Shown: positions 1 to 8,677, counted from the stretch's first letter. The stretch: 21,433 nt of DNA from an uncultured Amaricoccus sp. (GCF_937891315.1 NZ_CALAGI010000085.1:1-21433); one strand, 5' to 3'. Translations and numbers: made by a program. The notes: generated from the sequence alone by a model not told the origin.

Positions 1-787
1 CCCGGCCGAGCAGCAGCGCGCCGCCCGCGCGGAGCGCGACGCCAGCGAGGCCGGCGGCGGCGGCGGCGCGCAGCGTGGCCGGGCCGACGGCGGGCAGATC
101 GACGCGCCAGTCCTGGCCGGGCTTCGGCCCCTTGTAGAGCACGCCCCGGCCGCCGGCGGGATCGGGGCGGAACGCGGCGCCGGTGCGGGCGACGAATTCG
201 AGCATGGCATCGGTGCCCTGGATCGATTCGACGCCGAGACAGAGGCCCTGGGCCACCACCGCCCCCTGCCCGACATCGACGACGCCGAGCGCCGCGACGA
301 TGGCGGCGGCGCGGGCCGCGTCGATCCGATCGGCCTCGCTCGGCGCGACGCGGCCAAGGATCCCGGCGGGCGCGAGCAGGTCGGCTAGGATCTCGTGCGG
401 CGCGCGCAAGGTCAGCCCCTCGGCTTCCAGCACCTCGGCGACGAGGCGCAGGGTCCGGTCATCGCCCCCCTTGAGGCCGGAGAGCACCTTCGGCGCCAGC
501 CGCAGCAGCTTCAGGTCGAAGCGCAGGGGATTGAGCTCGGGCCGTCGCATGCCGCCGGCGAGCGTGATCTCCCGGCAGCCGGCGGCCCGCAGTTCGGAGA
601 ACAGCCGTCCGGGCTTCTCGAAGATCGCCGGGATGCTCGGATGGCCGTCCAGCCAGTCGAGCGGCACGCCTTCGAAGACGACGACCCGGTAGGGTCGGCC
701 GCGCCGCGCGCAATCCTCGGCGATCAGTCGCGGCAGGATGCCCCGGCCGGCGACGATGGCGAGCACGCCGCCGGGCGCCTCCGACAT
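1..787 (-). CDS. lpxI: UDP-2,3-diacylglucosamine pyrophosphatase LpxI (3' end cut by window)
   Basis: LpxI hydrolyses UDP-2,3-diacylglucosamine to lipid X and UMP, the fourth step of lipid A synthesis, at the inner face of the inner membrane. Translation gives an N-terminal GVLAIVAGRGILPRL segment, a middle KGGDDRTLR segment and a QGLCLGVESIQGTDAML segment. All three match the LpxI (DUF1009) family seen in alphaproteobacteria in place of LpxH. About 262 codons are present. The reading frame is open to base 1, and compared with the Caulobacter protein roughly 25-30 C-terminal residues are missing. The ATG at 787 follows a GGGACGGA stretch; an in-frame ATG at 808 would add seven residues and cannot be excluded. 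It lies 25 nt behind lpxA as the last visible gene of the envelope operon; lpxB is the expected next gene outside the window. Confidence 0.93.
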   Translation of the reverse strand, partial: MSEAPGGVLAIVAGRGILPRLIAEDCARRGRPYRVVVFEGVPLDWLDGHPSIPAIFEKPGRLFSELRAAGCREITLAGGMRRPELNPLRFDLKLLRLAPKVLSGLKGGDDRTLRLVAEVLEAEGLTLRAPHEILADLLAPAGILGRVAPSEADRIDAARAAAIVAALGVVDVGQGAVVAQGLCLGVESIQGTDAMLEFVARTGAAFRPDPAGGRGVLYKGPKPGQDWRVDLPAVGPATLRAAAAAGLAGVALRAGGALLLGR

Positions 788-812
788 GGGATCCGTCCCG
801 GGGGGCATGGGG

Positions 813-1616
813 TCAGTCCCGGGGCAGCGTGAAGGAACGCGTCGAATCCGTGGTGAGAAAGCGCACGATCTCCTGCACCAGCGGGTTTCCGGCATGCGCC
901 GCGCCCGCCGCCTCGACCCGCGCCTTCAAGGTGCCTTCGCCTTCGAAGATCTCGGAATAGGCGGCGCGCACCTCGTGGATCGCGACCCGGTCGACGCCCC
1001 GTCGCTTCAGTCCGACGAGATTGAGCCCGACGAGATGGCCGCGCTCGCCGGCCACCATGGAATAGGGCACCACGTCGGCGACGACGCCGGTCATGCCGCC
1101 GACCATCGCGCCGCGGCCGATGCGCACGAACTGATGCACCCCCGCCATGCCGCCGAGGATGACATTGTCCTCGACCACGCAATGCCCGGCGAGGGTGGCG
1201 CAGTTCGACATCACCACCCGGTCGCCGACCTGGCAGTCGTGGCCGATATGGGTATGCATCATGAAGAGCCCATCGTCGCCGATCCGGGTGACCCCGCCGC
1301 CGCCGGCGGTGCCCGGGCTCATCGTGGCATATTCGCGGATCCGGTTGCGCGCGCCGATGATGAGCTCGGTCCGCTCGCCCGCGTATTTCAGATCCTGCGG
1401 TATGTGGCCGACCGAGGCGAAGGGAAAGATCACCGTGCCCGGCCCGATCCGGGTGACGCCGGCCAGCGCCACGTGGCTCAGCAGCCTCACCTCCTCGGCC
1501 AGCGTCACCTCGGCGCCGATCACGCAATAGGGACCGATCTCGCAGCCGGCGCCGATGACCGCGCCGTCCGCGACGATCGCGGTGGGATGGAGCCGGGCCT
1601 CGGGATGGATGCTCAA
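813..1616 (-). CDS. lpxA: acyl-ACP--UDP-N-acetylglucosamine O-acyltransferase LpxA
   Basis: LpxA transfers a 3-hydroxyacyl chain from ACP to UDP-GlcNAc, the first step of lipid A synthesis, in the cytoplasm. The 267-residue protein has left-handed beta-helix hexapeptide repeats over about residues 5-185. The active-site segment HTHIGHDC places the catalytic histidine at H126 (E. coli H125), with H145 and H161 matching E. coli H144 and H160. A glycine at 174 sits at the position of E. coli G173, the acyl-length ruler, which suggests a long (about C14) hydroxyacyl chain; this is inference. The LKRRG motif follows. The start is TTG at 1616: no in-frame ATG occurs before residue 119, and an AAGGGC sequence inside the end of fabZ gives usable spacing. 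Only 3 nt separate it from the fabZ stop, so the two are translationally linked. Confidence 0.97.
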   Translation of the reverse strand: MSIHPEARLHPTAIVADGAVIGAGCEIGPYCVIGAEVTLAEEVRLLSHVALAGVTRIGPGTVIFPFASVGHIPQDLKYAGERTELIIGARNRIREYATMSPGTAGGGGVTRIGDDGLFMMHTHIGHDCQVGDRVVMSNCATLAGHCVVEDNVILGGMAGVHQFVRIGRGAMVGGMTGVVADVVPYSMVAGERGHLVGLNLVGLKRRGVDRVAIHEVRAAYSEIFEGEGTLKARVEAAGAAHAGNPLVQEIVRFLTTDSTRSFTLPRD

Positions 1617-1619
1617 GCT

Positions 1620-2090
1620 CTAGCCCTTCGGTTCGACGATCATCGCGGTGAAGGTCGCCTCGGCGCAAAGCGTGTCGCCGACGATGCCATCGCCGCGAAA
1701 CTTCCACACCTTGCCCCGCCCGCGCAGGATCTCGATACGCAGTTCCAGCACGTCCCCGGGCACCACCGGCTGGCGGAACTTCGCTTCCTCGATGCTCATG
1801 AAATAGACGAGGAGATCGTGGTCCACGAGGTCAAGCGTCTTGATCACCAGCACCGCCGCCGCCTGGGCCATCGCCTCGACGATCAGCACGCCGGGCATCA
1901 CCGGGCGCGCCGGGAAATGCCCGTCGAAATGCGGCTCGTTCACCGTGACGTTCTTCAGTCCGACCGCCGACTTGCCGGGCACGATATTCAGCACGCGATC
2001 CACCAGCAGCATCGGGTAGCGATGCGGGATCATCCGCTTGATGTCGAGAATATCCGCCTGGGCGAGGGTTTGGTCTATCGCCAGTGCCAT
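1620..2090 (-). CDS. fabZ: 3-hydroxyacyl-[acyl-carrier-protein] dehydratase FabZ
   Basis: FabZ dehydrates 3-hydroxyacyl-ACP to trans-2-enoyl-ACP in type II fatty acid synthesis and competes with LpxA for 3-hydroxyacyl-ACP. The 156-residue protein has the hot-dog fold motifs: MIPHRYPMLLVDRV near residues 20-33, the catalytic histidine H58 in HFDGHFP, and the catalytic glutamate E72 in VEAMAQ. The ATG at 2090 is preferred over the longer open frame because GGAGA lies 5 nt upstream and the family normally starts at this point. It begins 10 nt after the skp/ompH stop and ends 3 nt before lpxA, as is usual for the fabZ-lpxA pair. Confidence 0.97.
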   Translation of the reverse strand: MALAIDQTLAQADILDIKRMIPHRYPMLLVDRVLNIVPGKSAVGLKNVTVNEPHFDGHFPARPVMPGVLIVEAMAQAAAVLVIKTLDLVDHDLLVYFMSIEEAKFRQPVVPGDVLELRIEILRGRGKVWKFRGDGIVGDTLCAEATFTAMIVEPKG

Positions 2091-2100
2091 CCGCGTCTCC

Positions 2101-2895
2101 TCACTGGTCGCCTTCCGCCGGAGCCGCCCGTCCCGGCGCCGGCAATGGCGCGGGAACGGTGTCCAGCGTGGCGGGAGGCACTGGTACAGCCGCGGGAGGC
2201 TGGGCGTCAATCTCGGCGATCACCGCGCCGGTGATATTGAGGCTGTCGTCGGCGAGAAGCACGCTGCTCTCGTCGAAGATCGCATAGGCGTGGTAGCGCC
2301 CGAGCAGCTTCACGAGGATCGGCGCCACCGAGGAATAGAAGGCGCGGCGACGGCGGTCGAGATCCTGGGCGAGCGAGCTCGACCTTGCATCCTGATCCTG
2401 CCGGGCCTTGACCACCCGCGCGTCGAAATCGTCGGCCCGGGCGCGGAACTCCTCCGACGACAGCGTCTTGCGCAGCTCGGTCAGCCGTTGCTCCTCGTCC
2501 TCGAAGGCGGCGTCGATGGCGCGCGCGTCGCCGCGCAGCGCGTCGCGGGCCGCCTCCTCCTCATCGAGCAGCTTTCGCCCGGTCTCGGAGTCGGTGAGGA
2601 TGCGCTCCTGGTTCAGGAACAGGAAGGTGCTGGCCGGCTGTTCGGGCGCCCCGCTCGTCGCGGCGGGGGCGTCCGACGCGAAACCGGGGCTCTCGGGGAC
2701 AAGGCTCCCGGGGGCCGGGCTCTCGGGCGCCGGACGCTGGGCGGGCGGCCCGTCCTGCGCGGGCGCGGCGGTGGCCAGCGCCAGCGCGCCGACCAGCGCG
2801 GCGGCGAGCAACCCCGGGCGGCCGGCGGCGGGAGAGCGAACTCCGCCCCTGCCCGTCCGTTCCGGCCTGTTGATCCTGCGCGACATCTTGACCAC
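2101..2895 (-). CDS. OmpH/Skp family periplasmic chaperone
   Basis: This is an OmpH/Skp-like periplasmic chaperone, expected to hold unfolded outer-membrane proteins on their way to BamA. An arginine-rich N-terminus precedes a hydrophobic segment (about residues 27-45) ending in ATAAPA, which fits a signal peptide. A Pro/Ala-rich spacer of about 45 residues follows. The OmpH domain (about 90-230) starts at FLFLNQERILTDSETG and continues through a charged coiled-coil region to YAIFDESSVLL. A Pro-rich tail ends the protein. At 264 residues it is clearly longer than E. coli Skp (about 160); the extra length is in the two Pro/Ala-rich segments. The GTG at 2895 has GGAG 7 nt upstream; the ATG at 2886 is the alternative. 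It lies 30 nt behind bamA, its usual neighbour. Confidence 0.9.
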   Translation of the reverse strand: MVKMSRRINRPERTGRGGVRSPAAGRPGLLAAALVGALALATAAPAQDGPPAQRPAPESPAPGSLVPESPGFASDAPAATSGAPEQPASTFLFLNQERILTDSETGRKLLDEEEAARDALRGDARAIDAAFEDEEQRLTELRKTLSSEEFRARADDFDARVVKARQDQDARSSSLAQDLDRRRRAFYSSVAPILVKLLGRYHAYAIFDESSVLLADDSLNITGAVIAEIDAQPPAAVPVPPATLDTVPAPLPAPGRAAPAEGDQ

Positions 2896-2925
2896 CGAAC
2901 GACTCCGTCTGGCCCGGATATCGCG

Positions 2926-5268
2926 CTAGAACCGGGTCTGGACGGAGAAGCGGAACCGTTCGAGCTCGTCATCGTCCACATATTTGAGGGGAAAGGCGTA
3001 GTTGAAGCGCAGCGGCGCGAAGGGCGTGTCGACGAAGAGGCTGGCGCCCGCCGACCAGCGGGTGATCAGCGCGTCGTCCACCGGATTCTGCTGGCTGCCG
3101 TCGGTGTCGTCGAGGCCCCAGAGCGACCCGAAGTCCGAGAACAGGCCGCCATAGATGCCGTACTGTTCCGGGACGCCGATCGGGAAGCTCGCATCGAGCC
3201 GGAGCACGCCGAAGAAGTTGCCGCCGAGCGCCTCGTTCACCTCGAGATCCTCCTGCGGCGATTTGCACTGGCCGATATCGCACTTGTCGCGCGGGCCGAT
3301 GCCGTTGCGCGCGAAACCGCGGAAGGAATCGCCGCCGGTGTTGAAGCGGTTGATGATGCGGGTGCCGTCGGCGGAGAAGATCGCCCCGCCCTCGAGCTCG
3401 GCCGAGAGCACCAGCGCTTCCTCGAAATAGCTTGTGTAGACGCGCGCGGTGCCCCGGGTCTTGGACAGCCGCACGTCGCCGCCGAGGCCGTCGAACTCCT
3501 GGTTGAGGGACAGGATGAAGCCCGCGGTCGGATCGACCACCGAGTTCCGGCGGTCGTAGGCATAGGTGAAGATCAGGCCGGAGGTGATCTGCTTGCCCTG
3601 CTCGTTCTCGATGATCTGCGACGTGTCCGGGGCGACGTCGAAAATGTCGTCCTGCGAGATCTTGTAGCGGATGGTCAGTCGCCCGTTCTCGCTGAGCGGA
3701 AAGCCGATCCGCGGCTCGAAGCCGATGTTCGAGGTCTGGAACGACTGCTCGTCGAAATTGGTCTCGCGGTAGTAGATGTTGAAGCCGGCGAGCAGGTCGC
3801 GATCATAGAGCGCGGGTTCGGAAAAGCCGAACTCGATGTTCTGGTTCTGAGTGCTGGCCGAGACCGAGGCCGAGACCGTCTGGCCGCGGCCGAGGAAGTT
3901 GCGTTCGACGATGCTGACCTGGGCGGTCAGGCCCTCGGAACTCGAGAACGCGCCGCCGAGGCTGAGGCTGCCGGTCGGCTGCTCCTCGACCTCGACCGCG
4001 ACCAGCGCCTGCTGCGGCGATGTGCCCTCGCGCACCTGGACGGTCGCGGTCTTGAAGAAGCCGAGCCCGCGGATGCGATCCTCCGCCTCGCGGACCTCGC
4101 GGGCATTGAAGGCGTCGCCTTCGACCACGTGGAACTGGCGCCGGATCACCCGGTCGAGCGTGCGGGTATTGCCCGAGATGTCGATGCGCTCGATGAAGAC
4201 GCGCTGACCCTCGACGAGCTGGAACTCGATATCGACGGTGTGGGCGGCGGCGTTCTTGGTGACTTTCGGGCGGATCTCGACGAAGGCGTAGCCCTGCTGG
4301 CCGGCCTGGTAGGTCATGCGCTCGATCACGCGGTTGACCTGCTTGACGTTGTAGACGCCGCCGCCCTGCACCGGTTCCAGCAGCGGCGCGAACTCCGCCG
4401 CGTTGAGGCCGGGCGTGGAGGAGCTGACCGACATCGTACCGAAATTGTAGCGCTGGCCCTCGCTGAGGGTGAATTGCAGGAAGAAGCCGTTGCGCTCGCG
4501 CGCGAGCTCGGCGGTGGCGGATTCGACCTGGAAATCCACGAAACCGCGTTCGAGGTAATATTGGCGCAGCTTCTCCTTGTCGACCTCGAGCCGATCCGCG
4601 TCGTAATTCACGTTGCCGAACAGGAAGCTCAGCCAGTTGGCCTCGTTGGTGCCGATCACACGGCGGAGGGTGCGGTCGGAAAACACCTGGTTGCCGGTGA
4701 AATTGACCCGCTGCACCTCGGTCACGCGGCCCTCGAAGATCTCGAAGACGAGATCGACGCGATTGTCCGACTGCTTGATGATGACCGGATTGACCGAGGC
4801 GGCATAGCGCCCGGAGGCGCGATAGGCATCGACGATCGCCTGGGAATCCGCCTCGGCCGCCGCGACGGAATAGGCGAGCCGCGGGCGCAGCTGGATCGCC
4901 TGGAGGAGCACGTCGTCCTTGATCGACTTGTTGCCCTCGAAGGCGATCTGGTTGATCGTCGGGTTCTCGACCACGGTGATGACGAGCCGCCCGGCCTCCG
5001 GCATCACGTCCACGTCCTGGAAGAGGCCCGAGTCATAGAGACGGCGCACCGCGAGGTTCATCTGCTCGGGCGTCACCGGCGTGCCGGGCTCGATGCCGGC
5101 GAAGACGCGGATTGTGTCCGCCTCGATACGCTGGTTGCCGGCGACATCGACGCGGCTGAAGACCGCGGTTCCCTGCGCCTTGGCGGACGGGTCTGGCAAA
5201 AGCGTCAGGAAAAGCAGAGCCAAGACCAACACGCGGGGTATGGCCCGCATCCACCGCCGCTGCGCCAT
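2926..5268 (-). CDS. bamA: outer membrane protein assembly factor BamA
   Basis: BamA is the central Omp85 subunit of the BAM complex, which folds beta-barrel proteins into the outer membrane. The 780-residue protein has a signal peptide (about 1-31, ending SAKA). Five POTRA domains follow over about 35-440; repeated hallmarks include VDVAGNQRI, IAFEGNKSI, VNFTGNQVF and IDISGNTRT. A 16-strand barrel occupies the rest. The barrel carries the conserved loop-6 RGF motif (FRGF, about 649-652) and ends with phenylalanine in SVQTRF, the typical outer-membrane barrel C-terminal signature. Loop 6 has two cysteines (about 663 and 668) where E. coli BamA also has a cysteine pair. The ATG at 5268 is the natural start; a second in-frame ATG at residue 7 is possible. 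It sits between rseP and skp/ompH, the usual order. Confidence 0.98.
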   Translation of the reverse strand: MAQRRWMRAIPRVLVLALLFLTLLPDPSAKAQGTAVFSRVDVAGNQRIEADTIRVFAGIEPGTPVTPEQMNLAVRRLYDSGLFQDVDVMPEAGRLVITVVENPTINQIAFEGNKSIKDDVLLQAIQLRPRLAYSVAAAEADSQAIVDAYRASGRYAASVNPVIIKQSDNRVDLVFEIFEGRVTEVQRVNFTGNQVFSDRTLRRVIGTNEANWLSFLFGNVNYDADRLEVDKEKLRQYYLERGFVDFQVESATAELARERNGFFLQFTLSEGQRYNFGTMSVSSSTPGLNAAEFAPLLEPVQGGGVYNVKQVNRVIERMTYQAGQQGYAFVEIRPKVTKNAAAHTVDIEFQLVEGQRVFIERIDISGNTRTLDRVIRRQFHVVEGDAFNAREVREAEDRIRGLGFFKTATVQVREGTSPQQALVAVEVEEQPTGSLSLGGAFSSSEGLTAQVSIVERNFLGRGQTVSASVSASTQNQNIEFGFSEPALYDRDLLAGFNIYYRETNFDEQSFQTSNIGFEPRIGFPLSENGRLTIRYKISQDDIFDVAPDTSQIIENEQGKQITSGLIFTYAYDRRNSVVDPTAGFILSLNQEFDGLGGDVRLSKTRGTARVYTSYFEEALVLSAELEGGAIFSADGTRIINRFNTGGDSFRGFARNGIGPRDKCDIGQCKSPQEDLEVNEALGGNFFGVLRLDASFPIGVPEQYGIYGGLFSDFGSLWGLDDTDGSQQNPVDDALITRWSAGASLFVDTPFAPLRFNYAFPLKYVDDDELERFRFSVQTRF

Positions 5269-5292
5269 GCCGCACTGCCCTTTGCCCGAGGT

Positions 5293-5318
5293 CGGGCGGT
5301 TTGACCCGCCCCTTTTTT
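5293..5318 (+). terminator. putative plus-strand rho-independent terminator at the rseP/bamA junction
   Basis: A GC-only 6-bp stem (GGGCGG at 5294-5299 with CCGCCC at 5306-5311) with a 6-nt loop is followed by C and then six T. On the plus strand this is a canonical intrinsic terminator. It would stop transcription running antisense to bamA and rseP. On the minus strand the A-run precedes the stem and no T-run follows, so it should not stop the operon. It lies in the 49-nt rseP-bamA gap. Confidence 0.45.
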
Positions 5319-6664
5319 CAACTCACCATTCGCATGATGTCGTTGTAGGTAGCAAATACCATCAGCAGCAGGATCAAGCCAAGGCCAATCGACATCGCAA
5401 GCTGCATCGCGGCCTGACTGGGCGGACGTCCGCGGACCGCCTCGATCAGGAAGGCGACGAAATGGCCGCCGTCGAGCACCGGGATCGGAAAGAGGTTCAG
5501 AAGGCCGATCGCGGTCGAGATCACCCCGATCAGCACGATGAAACTGGTCAGCCCCTGCGAGGCGGTCTCGCCCGAGATCTGGGCGATGCCGATCGGGCCC
5601 TGCAGGTTCTCGGTTCCGATCGAGCCGTTCAGGATCGAGCGCATGCCGCGCAGCGACTGGGTGATGACCTCGGTGACGCGGGAGACGCCGTAGGCGGCGG
5701 CGGTCCAGGGCGCCGGCGTCTCGAACAGCGGCAGATAGAGCGGCGCGCCGGCGACGCCGATCATCACCCGCCGCTCGAAGCCGCCCTGGCCATTGTCGGT
5801 GTCGCGTTCGATCGGCTGGATTTCGAGGCCAATCTCCGCGCCATCGCGCCAGACCCGGAGCGGGATCGGTCGGCCGCCGGAATCCACCACCACCTGGCGC
5901 AGCTCGCCGAACGAGGCGAGCGGCTTGCCGTCCGCCTCGAGGATCACGTCGCCGCGCCGGAGCCCGACGGCGCTGGCCGGCGACAGCGGCTCGACCCCGT
6001 CGACCAAAGGCGGGAAGGGATAGGGCGCGTCGAGGGTGACCCTGCCGCCGTTCCGCTCGATTTCGAGCGTGAGCGGCCCCGGTTTCGGCAGCGCGCCGGC
6101 CAGGCGGTAGAAGCCGTCGAACCTGTCGATCGCCTCGCCATTCACGGTGAGGATCACGTCGCCGACGGCCAGCGGCTGGGCGACGCCCGGCAGGGGCGCG
6201 ATGGCGCCGATCGTCGGCCGGTTCGACGGGATGCCCTGCCAGAGGGCGAGGCCGGTGAAAACGACGAGGGTCAGCAGGAAATTGGCGAAGGGGCCGGCGA
6301 GCACGGTCAGCATGCGCCGCCCGACCGTGGCGCCGTGAAAGCTGCGCGCGCGGTCGGCGGGAGCCAGACGATCGAGCGCCACCTGATCGGCCCGACTGGC
6401 GCCGTCGCCGTCGCCGAGAAACCTCACATAGCCGCCGAGCGGCAGCGCCGCGAGCTGCCAGAGCGTGCCCCGCCGGTCGCGCCGGGACCAGACCACCGGT
6501 CCGAAGCCGATGGAGAACACCTCGGCCTGGATGCCGCACCAGCGCGCGACGATATAGTGGCCGTATTCGTGCACGGCGACGACGATGCCGAGAACCGCCA
6601 GGAAGGGCAGCACGGTGGAAAGAAAACCCCCGAAGAAGGGGATGCCGGCGATCAGGTCCATCAT
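5318..6664 (-). CDS. rseP: RIP metalloprotease RseP (site-2 protease)
   Basis: RseP is an inner-membrane zinc protease of family M50 that cuts membrane-embedded anti-sigma factors and remnant signal peptides. The 448-residue protein carries the HEYGH zinc motif (H32, E33, H36) in the first transmembrane segment. Two PDZ-like stretches follow (around AVGDVILTVNGEAI and GLRRGDVILEADGKPL). Near the C-terminus is the NLFPIPVLDGGH motif with the third zinc ligand near D398, and then a last hydrophobic segment. ATG at 6664 or the adjacent ATG at 6661 is the start. AGGTGA overlaps the dxr stop just upstream, and the longer open frame would overlap dxr by about 30 nt. It starts one base after the dxr stop, which indicates coupling. 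Confidence 0.97.
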   Translation of the reverse strand: MMDLIAGIPFFGGFLSTVLPFLAVLGIVVAVHEYGHYIVARWCGIQAEVFSIGFGPVVWSRRDRRGTLWQLAALPLGGYVRFLGDGDGASRADQVALDRLAPADRARSFHGATVGRRMLTVLAGPFANFLLTLVVFTGLALWQGIPSNRPTIGAIAPLPGVAQPLAVGDVILTVNGEAIDRFDGFYRLAGALPKPGPLTLEIERNGGRVTLDAPYPFPPLVDGVEPLSPASAVGLRRGDVILEADGKPLASFGELRQVVVDSGGRPIPLRVWRDGAEIGLEIQPIERDTDNGQGGFERRVMIGVAGAPLYLPLFETPAPWTAAAYGVSRVTEVITQSLRGMRSILNGSIGTENLQGPIGIAQISGETASQGLTSFIVLIGVISTAIGLLNLFPIPVLDGGHFVAFLIEAVRGRPPSQAAMQLAMSIGLGLILLLMVFATYNDIMRMVS

Positions 6665-6665
6665 G

Positions 6666-7850
6666 TCACCTACCGCTGAAGGCCCCGACCCAGACACCCG
6701 CCATCCGGCGGGCCGCCGCGTCGAAATCCATCACAGTTCCAAGGTCATAATCAGGCCCAAGGCCGGCGGCGTCCGGACCGAGCTTCTCCAGCACATGCTC
6801 CACGAGGACCGCCATGTCAAGAAAGCCGACCGCTCCTAGTAAAAATGCGTCGAGCGCCGCCTCCTTGGCCGCGTTGAAGACCGCGCCGCTAAGGCCGCCC
6901 ATCGCCATCACCGCGCGCGCCAGGCGCAGCGCGGGGAAGCGCACCGGATCGACGGCGGCGAAGTCGAGCCGGCCGAGCGCCGCGAAATCCAGCCTCTGGA
7001 CCGGCAGCGGCTCGCGCTCCGGCCAGTTGAGCGCGAAGCCGATCGCGCCGCGCATGTCCGAGGGGCCGAGCTGGGCGATGATCGACCCGTCGCAGAAGCC
7101 GACCATGGAATGGACGATGGACTGCGGATGCACCACCACCTCGATCCGCTCCGGCGGCACGTCGAACAGCGCCTGCGCCTCGATCATTTCCAGCGCCTTG
7201 TTGAACATGGTGGCGCTGTCGATCGAGATGCGCTCCCCCATGTCCCAGTTCGGATGCGCCCGCGCCTGCGCCGGGGTCACGCTGGCCATGCGGCGGCGGG
7301 TCCAGTCGCGAAACGGTCCGCCGGAGGCGGTGAGGATCAGCCGCTCGGCGTCGCGCTCCGCCTCGCCGCGCAGCGCCTGGAAGATCGCGCTGTGCTCGCT
7401 GTCGACCGGGATCAGCCGGGTGCCGTGCGCGACGCAGACGCGGCGCAGCAGGGCGCCGGCGCAGACGAGGCTCTCCTTGTTGGCGAGCGCCAGCACGCCG
7501 CCATGCGCCGCCGCGCGGAGCGACACGGCGAGGCCGGCCGCGCCGACGATCGCCGACATCGCCCAGTCCACCGGCTCGTCCGCCGCCGCCGCCAGCGCCT
7601 CGGCGCCGGCCGTCGCCTCGATCCCGGCGCCTTCCAGCGCGGCGCGCAGCTGGTCCAGACGCGAAGGATCGGCGGTGACGGCGATTTTCGCCCCGAGGTG
7701 CCTCGCCTGCTCGGCGAGGAGGGCGACATTGCCGGAGCCGGTGACGGCCACGACCTCATAGGCATCGGCCCCGCCCTGCGCTTCGAGCACCGACACCGTG
7801 TTGCGTCCGACCGATCCGGTCGCGCCGAAGATGCTGACCCTGCGCCGCAT
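6666..7850 (-). CDS. dxr: 1-deoxy-D-xylulose-5-phosphate reductoisomerase
   Basis: Dxr (IspC) converts DXP to 2-C-methyl-D-erythritol 4-phosphate with NADPH, the committed step of the MEP isoprenoid pathway, and so feeds the substrate line for UppS. The 394-residue protein begins with the Rossmann motif GATGSVG (9-15). Metal ligands D150 and E152 lie in VDSEHSAIFQ. Further motifs are ASGGPF, then NWDMGERISIDSATMFNK, with E221 as third ligand just after. The ATG at 7850 gives the family-typical N-terminus and lies 11 nt after the cdsA stop; the very long open frame upstream in this phase is antiparallel noise over cdsA. The order cdsA-dxr-rseP is the usual one in proteobacteria. Confidence 0.98.
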   Translation of the reverse strand: MRRRVSIFGATGSVGRNTVSVLEAQGGADAYEVVAVTGSGNVALLAEQARHLGAKIAVTADPSRLDQLRAALEGAGIEATAGAEALAAAADEPVDWAMSAIVGAAGLAVSLRAAAHGGVLALANKESLVCAGALLRRVCVAHGTRLIPVDSEHSAIFQALRGEAERDAERLILTASGGPFRDWTRRRMASVTPAQARAHPNWDMGERISIDSATMFNKALEMIEAQALFDVPPERIEVVVHPQSIVHSMVGFCDGSIIAQLGPSDMRGAIGFALNWPEREPLPVQRLDFAALGRLDFAAVDPVRFPALRLARAVMAMGGLSGAVFNAAKEAALDAFLLGAVGFLDMAVLVEHVLEKLGPDAAGLGPDYDLGTVMDFDAAARRMAGVWVGAFSGR

Positions 7851-7861
7851 GGCGAGCAGTG

Positions 7862-8677
7862 TTATCCCAACGATCCAAGGCCGAAAAGGCCGCAGATCGC
7901 CAACAGCCAGACCGCGCCCATCAAACCGTCGAGCCGGTCCATCACCCCGCCGTGGCCGGGGATGAGATGGCTCGCGTCCTTGACCCCGAACCGGCGCTTG
8001 ACCGCCGATTCGAGCAGGTCGCCGGCCTGCGAGGCGACGCTGGCACCGAGGCTGAGGAGCAGCGCCTCGACCGGGCCGAGCCCCGCCCAGATGCCGAGCG
8101 GCAGCCCGACGAGCGCGGCGGCGACGAGCCCGCCAACCGCGCCCGAGCGGGTCTTGCCCGGGCTGACCCGGGCCCAGAGGCGCGGACCGCCCACCATGCG
8201 CCCGACGAAATAGGCGCCGACATCCGTGGCGACCACGACGACGACCAGCCACAGCACGACGATCATGCCGCTCGGCTCGAGGTTGCGCAGCGGGATCAGC
8301 GCGCACATCGCGCCGCCCATGTAGCCCAGGCCGCCGACCAGCCAGCCGACCCGCCGCCCGCCATAGGCGAAGACCAGCGCGCCCCCCGCGACGAGGCAGG
8401 CGAGGCCGGCCGGCAAGCCGAGAAACAGGGTGACGAAGACCGCGCCCGCGCCGCAGATGCCCAGCACGACGAAGGACGGCGCCAGCAGGTCGGCGTCGCC
8501 CGTCACCATCCGGTGCAGTTCCCAGAGCATGAGCACGAGGGCGACCGCGACCAGCGCGGCGACCCAGAACCCGCCCATCCAGAGATCGACCAGCGCGATG
8601 AGGGCGAGGGCCACGCCCGAGGCGAGACGCAAGCCAAGATCGCCGAAGCGGATCGGCTTCGGCGGCGCGTCCTTCAT
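7862..8677 (-). CDS. cdsA: phosphatidate cytidylyltransferase
   Basis: CdsA makes CDP-diacylglycerol from phosphatidic acid and CTP, the branch point for all phospholipids, in the inner membrane. The 271-residue protein has about eight hydrophobic segments. Near the C-terminus it has the full CDS signature, SAVKRRFGVKD followed closely by IPGHGGVMDRLD, starting at about residue 224. The ATG at 8677 overlaps the uppS stop in an ATGA arrangement, so translation is coupled to uppS. A longer in-frame extension over the uppS 3' end is rejected because of that overlap and because the family starts with a short charged N-terminus like MKDAPPKPIR. Confidence 0.96.
   Translation of the reverse strand: MKDAPPKPIRFGDLGLRLASGVALALIALVDLWMGGFWVAALVAVALVLMLWELHRMVTGDADLLAPSFVVLGICGAGAVFVTLFLGLPAGLACLVAGGALVFAYGGRRVGWLVGGLGYMGGAMCALIPLRNLEPSGMIVVLWLVVVVVATDVGAYFVGRMVGGPRLWARVSPGKTRSGAVGGLVAAALVGLPLGIWAGLGPVEALLLSLGASVASQAGDLLESAVKRRFGVKDASHLIPGHGGVMDRLDGLMGAVWLLAICGLFGLGSLG

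Noticed and set aside
2038..5304. A 1088-codon plus-strand open frame over bamA and skp/ompH
   Set aside because: It is antisense to two clear genes, rich in Asp/Glu/Arg/Leu as expected from GC-rich codons read backwards, and has no family-like segment.
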